A DNA stretch of 64,000 nt from Trichuris trichiura (Eukaryota > Nematoda > Enoplea > Trichinellida > Trichuridae): the NCBI GenBank assembly GCA_037903355.1, contig JBAJFE010000047.1, positions 124,001 to 188,000 on the forward strand, read 5' to 3'. A model generated the notes under the pieces. That model was not told where the DNA came from. It worked only from the letters and a program-made list of their open reading frames with translations, and searched no databases. Every line of letters begins with the position of its first letter. Within the stretch, counting starts at the first letter, position 1. Made by a program: the position numbers and the translations under genes. Positions 55,913-64,000 of this stretch are shown here, in pieces.

Positions 55913-58121
55913 CTTGATAAGTATAGTTCGGTTAATGAGGTTTACCAGAATCAGACTATAATATGTAAACACGGTCGAAACTCCTAGAGCAATTGTTACC
56001 TGAACATCGCTACTTAGTTGCATCGCATTCTCGGTTTATTACGTTAACTACTACTGTGTTCGGATTAGTTGTTTCTTCACTAGTTCGAATTGAGGATAAA
56101 TGTTCTGAAAAAATTTTAATCTTCCGTTGTACTCGTACCGTTTAAGCGCAACTGAGCTGATGCGCGCACTAACTGCTCCTCAGCGAGTGCAACGTGGAAT
56201 GTTTGCGGACTAAGAAAAATTGATAAGCAAAAAGATTCTATTATCGAAGTTACTTTCGATAGATCTTGTCTCCTAGGCCCTCTACTGTTATACTGTAGGT
56301 TTGCCATCTTGTCTTGCCCTTACCTAAGCCTAAGCCTAAACACAAGGTTTATTACTGTGCCTAGATTTGAGTAAGGAATAAAAAGGATGATTGCCAAGAT
56401 GTCCAGTAAAGCCGCAACAAGCTCAAGGAATGCTTGCAAGAAAGGAACCTGCATTTCTCAGAAGGTGGGGCGGCTAGCAGACGAAATGCGTTTCGATAAT
56501 GGAAACAGACGCTAAATTGTTTGAATTTGTTTAACAGAACCGAACTAACACGCAGCAACGCTGAAGTGTTAATGTACACAGAAAATTATTTCCTTCAAAT
56601 AAACCAGCGAGAGTGCATTCAAATTGCGGGTCACATAAAGTTAAGAATTAAACTTGCGCGAACTGTATGGAAGAGAAATTAGCAGTGCGACGTGAAATAT
56701 AAAACTCACTATTGACTTTTTGTCATCGAAAGGCATTGTAAGCAAAATGATAGTGACTTTGAAAAAGTCAATCTCAAAAAACTACGCAAGGTAAAAGTTA
56801 TTTTCCAGCTACCATGCTCAAAGCAAACAGAAATCATCCTTTCTTCGAAACGTAAGCGGCAAAGAGTAAGCTATAAAAACAATGATCCTTTCTCGCTTTC
56901 ATTTACTGCCACTGCAGAGATTAACAGCCCAGCATGAAAACCATTTCGTTGCTTCTCTCCATTCTTCTAGCAGCCAGCATTGCCCGTGGACACAAGTCCA
57001 AAAGCCAAAACGGTTACTCAAATGGTGGTGATTGTAACTTCCCGGAGGATGGTTCATGCAGGGGCATTTTTGGGAAATGGTATTATGATCCACAGAAAAA
57101 AGAGTGCGTCATGTTAATTTTCAGTGACTGCCACGGAAGTAGATTCGATGATGAGAACGAATGCAAGAAGCGATGTGTTACTAAAAGCAAAACGAAAGCC
57201 AATCCGCCAGTTGAATACACAACGAAAGAACAGCCCAGGTTACAACGGCCAGTCATCTCCACTATAATGTGGACTGTTCTCGGATGAATATGAGGAGATT
57301 CTTCTACGAAATATATGCTAAAGCATGCGTAGCGTTTACGTTTATTGGCTGAGAAGAAAACGCGAGTATTTTACTCATTGAAGCTGCGCGTTCTGCAAAA
57401 GGTGCTTCTGTGCATCAAAGCAAACTTTTGTACGGCAAACAGACTTCCATCTAATATTAGTTTTTACACTATTTCTTTATGTGGGTTACTATTTGTGATA
57501 TATCTGTTATCACTTCATCACATTCGGCACGAATGTAATTCGTGTGTCTCATTTCTTACCCGCGCCAGTTTCATGCAGCAACTTTACCGGCCTTCCTGTC
57601 ATGACATTACCTAAGCCTAGGCTAAGCTAAACATAAGGCATAGGCTTAAGTAAAAGCAAAAGAAAGCAGCTAAGGATGCTTGTCAGAAAGGTTACTGAAT
57701 GCATAGACACCTGGACAACTAAGTTGCTTGTTGCCTCCTTCCCTTCTTGTTGTACACCTATCTGCCCCTTCTATTGCAAGCTCATCTGCTAGCAGAAAGG
57801 TAGAAAAGAAGTTGTGAATGCTCAGAGCTGCGGTAGCGGATAGTCAGCGTCTCCCCTGAAGGGTGCTTTGTGAAAATTGTATTAACACTATTCCGGAAAT
57901 GGATGTTACATTGTCACCGCTGCGCGTTGGTTCTACGCTTCGTTTCCTGCTGATTGAAAACCTTAGAAAGAATGAAGTGGTGCATTTGAAAACATCTGCC
58001 TTCCTTTTTTTTATCGCGTTGAAAATGAAGCACCTTCTAACAGGAATGCAAAAATTCGTAGTGGCGTGACAGGAATTCGACCCGTTCAATTTTTATTTAT
58101 TTCTGCAAAGCTTTCGGGAAG
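55913..58121. repeat. Array unit 4 (partial, Kunitz module only)
   Basis: Homology to the other units runs from the unit start through the Kunitz gene and stops at about 58121, roughly 50 bases before the place where DR-a would begin. It lacks the fold-back insertion seen in units 2 and 3. Confidence 0.85.
56934..57287 (+). CDS. Secreted Kunitz-type serine protease inhibitor, array copy 4
   Basis: Sequence-identical to copy 2, with which it shares the 7.0 kb block: 117 codons, a 19-residue signal peptide, six Kunitz cysteines at 34, 42, 58, 66, 77 and 81, P1 Arg, and Asp in place of the glycine before the fourth cysteine. The TATA box is at 56872-56879. It is the last gene of the array. Confidence 0.9.
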   Translation: MKTISLLLSILLAASIARGHKSKSQNGYSNGGDCNFPEDGSCRGIFGKWYYDPQKKECVMLIFSDCHGSRFDDENECKKRCVTKSKTKANPPVEYTTKEQPRLQRPVISTIMWTVLG

Positions 58122-58200
58122 AGTATCTACGCGCTGAGGGCGAAAACAAACGCTTGCTGGAAGGTTAGCAGAAATAAATAAAAATTGCTCAGGTCGAATT
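58074..58200. repeat. Inverted repeat at the right end of the array
   Basis: Arms of 33 bases (58074-58106 and 58168-58200) are reverse complements with three mismatches. The left arm is the normal unit sequence (CAATTTTTATTTATTTCTGC). The right arm is an inverted copy that continues a further ten bases into sequence resembling the unit. The array homology ends within the 60-base spacer. Confidence 0.75.
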
Positions 58201-60069
58201 TCCATCACATTTTTATCCTTTTTACTTAATTACCATTATTTGACGTGAGAGATTCTTCCATTCCGTAAAATGCAGCAAGTTGCATTCACTCTTTATTACA
58301 ACAGAAGAAGGCGACAAAAAACACCCAAAAAGAAGGCCCAAGTACAAAAATACCGTACGATTTTTAAAGGGAGAAATGTTTTCGTGTTATTGGTGCTTTC
58401 GTTGCAGACTGAGCAGACTCGTGATCAGTACGCCAGATAAGCTTTTCGCCATGTAGAGAGATGGTCTTTTTCTTGACTTGAATGTTTAATTCACGGAATC
58501 TCGAGTCATTTCCATAAGCAATATGAACTTTTGTCATGAAAGCTATGTCTGAGCTGCTTTTATTATTCTGCTTAGAGAGCAAGTGTAGAAGAGAATGTCA
58601 TCACTCTCACAACGCTCAAACGTCACATGGAAAATAGAGCAAAATTATGGATGGTTTTTTCGCAATAACTTAACTCGAGCAGTATGTTGCTGCAACTTTA
58701 ATGCTTCTATGCGCCGATATTATCGGGTTTGTATTGGGCAAATTAAAGTATTTACTTTTAGAGCCTGCGAATCAATTGAAGCGCAGCCTTTTTACGGCGG
58801 ATTAGCTAACCACTAAAACCTACTTTTGATATAAATTAGTGTTTCCCAAGTGGGGCAATTTGAGTTGTCCGGAGGATGATGAAAAACTGAAGGGCGCGAT
58901 ACAGCGTCTAGAACTGCTGCAATTTGCTTAAGAAGAAGGCCATCCTGTCTTGATGCAACAGTAGCTTACTGTACGGGTAGTCACGAGAGGGAGGCAGATG
59001 AATCTTAATGTGGCGTCAGTACTTTTTGTAGCCAGGAAAAGTTCTGTCGACATGAATCACTGGCGCCTGTACGTAGTTTGAGTATGGAAATCAGCGTATG
59101 CTCTGAACTAGCAGATAAGATTTAAAGGTTTCAAGGGCTGAATACTCCATATTTCAATGATGACTCGTGATCGTACGATAATGTAAATCCTGCATTTGAC
59201 CTACTACACAACTTTATTAGCTTTCCTTATTCATAGTAAGTGTTTGAGAAATATCTTCTAATACTACATTGTATGCCTATAGGGCAAGGTTTGAACATGA
59301 AAGCTATATGCAAGTGTATAAATAATAATTTTGGCCAATGTATCATTATCATTATAAAGTCTGGTTATCCAACTATTTCGCTTCAGCGGTTATGACGAGA
59401 TAAAAGTAACCTTACTATGTGTACACAGCTGGTATGGTTTATAAGGCTTGTTTTGAGTTATGAAGCAGAAAATGGCCAGGCAAGCAGAGTAACACGTTGA
59501 AGACGACTTCGTTTGATAACTATGGGCTCACCAGAATTCTGTTATTATCTTTCTGGTACTGCAGATAATAATTTCACATATTCAGCCGCATTCCACTGCT
59601 TGCAATAATAGAGCAGAGAGCAGCGCAAAGTTTTTCCAAATGACAGCAAGACAGATGATAAGATATATTTCAGCACTGCGCAACTGCAGCAATAGTTCTG
59701 AAGGGAAAGAACAGATTCATCCAATCCAAATGTCTATGCTGTTTATTGCAAACAATGCTCAAGGTAAATGTCCACCTGGTGGAAAAATCTGCATCATCAT
59801 TGGCGTGACTGGATTTTCTACTCAGGTGACTGTAAAAGCACTGCCTTTTAAATAAACACAGCCTACGTATGGAGTACAGAAAACAATGGAGCATGTCATA
59901 ATTATTATATTGCCATTTTGGCTGCGCATCAGATCAAGAAGATGACTCTGGGAGATTTCAAAATTCAGCAGTTGCAACTATCCCTATTCTTTATAGAGAG
60001 AAATTGTGAAACGAAAACAGGCGTCTGCGTACAGAACCATGCATTCTTCTGTTACACAAACAGTAGTGG
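58201..60069. other. Region without a supported gene
   Basis: Single-copy sequence to the right of the array. A minus-strand open frame at 58364-58582 (72 codons) and plus-strand frames at 58595-58816 and 59640-59855 show no domain I recognise and no splice or promoter support. Confidence 0.4.
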
Positions 60070-60077
60070 TATAAAAA
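60070..60077 (+). promoter_or_regulatory. TATA box of the eight-cysteine gene
   Basis: TATAAAAA, 43 bases before the ATG at 60113. The spacing is like that of the six-cysteine genes of the array. Confidence 0.6.
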
Positions 60078-60112
60078 GCATCCTTTTCCGCCTTCAGGGT
60101 AGCAATCATAAA

Positions 60113-62268
60113 ATGAGGTCGTCCGCGGCTGCAGTCACAGTCGCCGTATTGGTAATCATTTTTCACGCTCAGTTTGGAGGTATCTTGCATTTTTGCGACC
60201 GTAATGATTTTCAAGCAGAAAGAGCTGCCAACCTGTGCTAAAACTATTACGCTTCACGGAGCTTGCAGCCTAGTTAATTAAAAACATTTCAATAATCGCG
60301 CAGTTGCGTTTTTTTAAAGTTAATTCCACTGTCTGGTTTAAAGTAAGCCTTTGTTGGAAAAAGACTGAAAAGCAGTGGTAAACTAAGCTGGAACGCTCGA
60401 CCTAAATTGCGTAGCAAAAAGAGTAAACATTAATTGCTTGTCACTCCCTGCAGTAGAGTAATGCTGTTGCACAGGTACAGATATGAAACCGCCTATTTTG
60501 CATAGATAAAATGAGTAGCGCAGATTTCGCAAAGCTTCCACTGGCAAAGCCGAGTAAAAGCAGCCGGACTTTATAGGAAACGAGCAGACTGATTGTCAGA
60601 AATAGGCGAGTCAGCACTTCAAGCATGTTACGCGAAAAGCGGTGGCAAGCTCGACACTTCAAGTCTAGTCTGGGAGCGTCAGCCGGTCGATTGATTAACG
60701 GCACGGCAGAGCTAATCTTCCGTAAATGCCTTGTAGATCACTTAGAACCATTCAACATTGATCAGCGCAGGGCGGACCATTCCTGTAGCACCTGTTGTGA
60801 GTTCACCTTTCATATAACATAATGCCTGCTGTTTAGCGCTGAATATTGTCCGCGCATGTTAATACATATTAACAACGTTTTAGGTTAACATAATCATTTA
60901 AAGAAGTTTCCGCATAACATTCTTTTATATTATTAGCATAAATAGATCAGGATAATAACGGTGACGTTTTCCTCCATGGGTACACACTGTGCTATATCCA
61001 GCATTTAGGGTTTAGCAGAAGCGTAAGAGCGTTACACAACCAGTTTACTTCACACGTAAGTCACAACACAACGAAAGACAGAACCTGGTACCCGACAGAT
61101 AGGTATATATCATATGGTATCATTTTTTGATACCTAAGTAACAAGGGCTGTCGCGCCCGCTACAAGGGCTTTGCTTGCGCTGGCATACCATTGAATCGTC
61201 CAAGTCTGAAACCGCTTCATTGAACTGCAGTTGATTTCCATACAGCATTTGAGTTTGACCTTAATGGTCTCTTTTATTAAAGAAAACAAGCGAAGCTTTT
61301 TCCCAAGTAATTTGAGGTTACCAGTTAATGTATCAACGATTTCAGTTTTCATTTTGCATTAAGTTATATGCACTGTTCTCTAGGCGATTATCATCGCACT
61401 TTCCTCCTATCTTACTTTTAAGCTAAATAAGTAATAATCTTGATGACAAAAAATGTAAAAGATTACATCAATACTACAAGCGTTCAAAATATATGGTGCC
61501 TGTGGGATAATGGGAACGTATTAATACGTAGCCGTCTTTTCAATGACGCCCTTTGCGAGTTGCAAAAGTTTTCTGACCGCACTGTTCCTGCGCAGTCGAC
61601 ACAAAAGAATTAATAAAATGAGAGACGTTTTAGAGCTATCTGCCCCACCTTCAAAACTGGCGTTAAGTGGTACTACTTCAAGCGATTCTCTGGTAGTCAC
61701 CTATGAGCAAACGTGGTTAACTCTTTTCTCAAACCCTGTAACTGCTATTGGTTCACGTGCTTAACAGAGTAGACTGTTGTCAGAGCTCTGAATATTCTTT
61801 GGGTCAGAGCGAAAGCTAAGATGAATGACTGTTAGCCATTGAAGAAAGATAGGTGCACTGCGTGGTTTCAACAACTAACCATACTGGTCATAAAGTTCAA
61901 ACTTTCAAGTTGGTATATTCTCAATAGTCAAGATTATAATGCAAAAATTTATTGGTGATAAATTTTATTCTCTGCGTTATTTTTTAGAGCTCTGCCAAAC
62001 ATTGAATCATGACCAGTGTACTTTACAAAATACCGACGCCTCCATTAGCAACCTTTGTTTCCGGAAAAAGTGTATCCGAGCAAAAGTCGTGGAAAACTCT
62101 TATTGTAGAACAAATGCTCAGTGTCGACGAAAATATACACCAAATGGACATTCACGACAGGCAGTTGGATGCCGAAAAAGTAGATGCTACAGTTTGGAAA
62201 GTACTGTTTTCATTTTCTTGTTTCCATTTCGCAATGTAGTATCAGAAATGAGCTCCTTCATAGAATAG
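60113..62268 (+). CDS. Secreted eight-cysteine protein, two exons
   Basis: Exon 1 (60113-60179) encodes a signal peptide (MRSSAAAVTVAVLVIIFHAQFG) and ends in phase 1 at GGAG|GTATCT, a weak but valid donor. A 1.8 kb intron ends in TTATTTTTTAG. Exon 2 (61988-62268) opens with the two bases needed to complete the codon and carries eight cysteines at residues 25, 33, 46, 51, 62, 68, 84 and 89, with spacings 7, 12, 4, 10, 5, 15 and 4. The total is 115 residues. The exon is homologous to 63466-63776, which keeps the 12, 4, 5 and final 4 spacings and the same entry phase. Phase agreement, a TATA box and homology support the model, but the long intron leaves the exon pairing unproven. The pattern faintly resembles EB or WAP-like modules. 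The function is unknown. Confidence 0.6.
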
Positions 62269-63465
62269 TAACGACTTAGATCATGTAGATGTTTTTAAAA
62301 AATAAGAAATTTTATCTCTTTAAATCGATACGATTGAGCACTTTAGTTTTCAAAAAGTCGCTTTGTGTTTTCTTCACTGTGAAAAGTACATTCAGCAAAA
62401 GGGCTCTTAATGTGACTTCATCATCATTTTGCATTATCTATAAAGCATGTAAAACAAGCGAACTGCTGGGAGGATTCCCTTTCATCGGCAGTTAACGACT
62501 GCGCAAGAAATTTTTCCGTATGGGTAATGTACACTCTTGGTCAGAAGCGAGGCAAGAATTGGAAATAACATTGTTTGTATGCCCTGCGAAACCCCTGCGA
62601 AACTGATATTTTTTTCTGTTATCGTTAAGTGTTTGCAAGCACGTTTCCTACGGTCAGATTGGACAGGAGTCAAAGCAACAAGCAGCTACCGATCATCTCT
62701 ATTTTCTATTCAGTTTGAATTTTGCTTTTCATAGATGACCAAAAAGCATTGTGGCTCTTGCAAACTATTCGTGGCGCCGTCAAAAAGGGGTGAACTTTAG
62801 CCTCAAATACACCAAAAATTCTGGGGCGATAAAAATTGGTGAAATGATAGCTGGATTCGGATAAAATTCAGACACAGTCGAAACATTCACAGATTGGCAT
62901 TGATCACATAGAATTTGAGCAGACTGCGTTTATGTAAGTTGACTGGCGGTGAGATGCGTACAAAAGCTGTAAGACACCAATAAGTTGGGTTGGATTTCTG
63001 GCCTCCTGTTGCTTTGAAGGAGAGTAGGTCACCAGCTAAAGCAGGGCACTTAGTCTGTACTGGCCCCCATCGCCTGCTTGCCCGTGCTACCCAGTTGCTA
63101 AACAACTTTAGCAACATAGGAACTTTCTGTTTCACTGCACGCAACAACGGAAATGGTTGAAAGGTCCCTGCTGCGTGTCAGTACTTTCATAGGAACCACT
63201 GAACATACGCGCAATCAACTCGACATCGCCGCTACGGGAATGAAATCAGAAAACACGAATGTCTTCAGTCAGAGTTCACTGTCAGACATGAGTAACTCAG
63301 TGATCTCATCACGGGAAATGGCGTTAAACCAACGAAATTAAATGCGGGCATAGGTATTGAAGCGAATTAAAAATTTTCAACAAGTGTTGATAAGTGAAGG
63401 ATTTTAAACGGATTCTCTAATGAAGTAAGCCGTTCTTATGAATCTAAATCTAAACATTTCTTTAG
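62269..63465. other. Gap between two eight-cysteine exons, signal exon not found
   Basis: The downstream eight-cysteine exon needs a phase-1 signal-peptide exon, and I searched this stretch on the plus strand for an ATG followed by a hydrophobic run and a donor without finding one. Open frames at 62289-62495 and 63153-63341 look non-coding. Confidence 0.4.
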
Positions 63466-63776
63466 CCTTCGGTGAAAATACTCCAATCCGATGTCGTCGC
63501 CGTGATGATTGCACTCCTGCAGGTCCTAATGACGTCTTCGGCTATATGTGCGTTAGAAAAACATGCGTAGCTGTAGTGAGATCGAACTACAGCTGCAGGA
63601 AAAGGGGTCGCTGCGGCATTGGCGGACGATGTATGAATGGCATTTGCTACGAACTGTGGCATGGCTTTACAAACCCAACTACTTATCTTTCGGACACTGA
63701 CGAATTGCCAGAATACGATGGCCCTGATGCCTTTTATACATCGGCTGAAGAAGATCAAGACGACCTGAAAAATTAA
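63466..63776 (+). CDS. Eight-cysteine secreted-type exon, partial gene
   Basis: The exon follows a TTTCTTTAG acceptor at 63464-63465 in phase 1 and runs to TAA at 63776, about 103 codons. Its cysteines have spacings 5, 12, 4, 9, 5, 5 and 4. It aligns with exon 2 of the gene at 60113-62268, for example CVRKTC against CFRKKC and CRKRGRC against CRTNAQC. After the last cysteine it has an acidic tail rich in Asp, Glu and Tyr that the paralogue lacks. The open frame extends 28 bases upstream to an ATG at 63438, but that start would give no signal peptide, so a separate first exon is more likely. The gene could also be a partial duplicate. Confidence 0.55.
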
Positions 63777-64000
63777 GAAATACAAATAACACTGCGCATT
63801 GCAGAAGCCAAGATCTGGCTAACTTAATTATACTGAAGCTCAACAGAACTGAAACCACGGTGTTCACTGTCGCTATAATATGGAATATTCCGAAAGTAAA
63901 CTTCTATTTGCGTCAATGAGAGCGTGTTACCACTTTGGAAAAGTTCAGCGCGTGAAGGCTTTTTCTATCTGATTACATGATTTCCTGTGGAGCTGGAAAC
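63777..64000. other. Sequence after the last exon, nothing supported
   Basis: Short AT-rich tail of the window. No gene or canonical AATAAA signal was identified on the plus strand before the edge. Confidence 0.4.

Larger units (their letters stand above)
50445..57464. repeat. 7.0 kb block nearly identical to 32383-39402
   Basis: Partner of the block in units 1 and 2 at an offset of 18,062 bases, with one difference seen (A at 55149). On the right, identity stops exactly where the unit 2 copy diverges at its fold-back insertion site. Confidence 0.85.
29092..58121. repeat. Tandem array of about 9 kb units (three full, one partial)
   Basis: Units begin with CTTGATAAGTATAG at 29092, 37851, 46885 and 55913, giving lengths of 8,759, 9,034 and 9,028 bases and a final partial unit of about 2.2 kb. 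Each full unit holds a secreted Kunitz gene (+), a first copy of a 177-base direct repeat, a module with a secreted six-cysteine peptide gene (-) and a tRNA-Leu-like sequence, and then a second copy of the direct repeat. The partial unit holds only the Kunitz module. The alternation means the array both starts and stops with a Kunitz module. Confidence 0.9.

Overview
This is a eukaryotic, almost certainly nematode, genomic window. The evidence is multi-exon genes with GT-AG introns and in-frame splice phases, a nematode-type long trehalose-6-phosphate synthase, a LIT-1/NLK-type kinase, interstitial copies of the nematode telomere motif (TTAGGC) and clustered genes for small secreted cysteine-rich proteins. 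A parasitic nematode is likely, possibly clade I (whipworm-like), but that placement is inference.

Left part (1-28.4 kb), conserved genes. The minus strand carries the 5' end of a Nemo-like kinase gene (exons at 1143-1272 and 1329-1455, a candidate first exon at 5746-6034; the rest lies off the left edge). About 10 kb follow without a gene I can support. A complete seven-exon trehalose-6-phosphate synthase gene spans 16694-25884 (+), with a TATA box, a poly(A) signal and two fold-back elements in its introns. A complete four-exon UFM1 gene, too short in exons to show as one ORF, lies at 27644-28409 (+).

Middle part (29.1-58.1 kb), a tandem array. Units of about 9.0 kb start at 29092, 37851, 46885 and 55913; the fourth is partial. 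Each full unit has a Kunitz module (single-exon secreted Kunitz inhibitor gene, +) and a second module (two-exon secreted six-cysteine peptide gene, -, plus a degenerate tRNA-Leu-like sequence), separated by direct repeats of about 177 bp. The array begins and ends with a Kunitz module: four Kunitz genes (one a pseudogene) and three six-cysteine genes. Two 7.0 kb blocks exactly two units apart are nearly identical, which means very recent exchange or an assembly duplication.

The most interesting system is the six-cysteine family. Between diverged copies the signal-peptide exon changes mostly silently. The mature-peptide exon has 23 amino-acid-changing codons against 5 silent ones, with all six cysteines and both splice sites kept. 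It differs by about 26% at the DNA level while adjacent intron differs by roughly 9%. This looks like diversifying selection on secreted effectors arranged alternately with protease inhibitors.

Right part (58.1-64 kb): the array stops at a small inverted repeat. Beyond it are a two-exon secreted gene with eight cysteines (60113-62268) and a homologous eight-cysteine exon (63466-63776), so this flank also looks like a secreted-effector neighbourhood.
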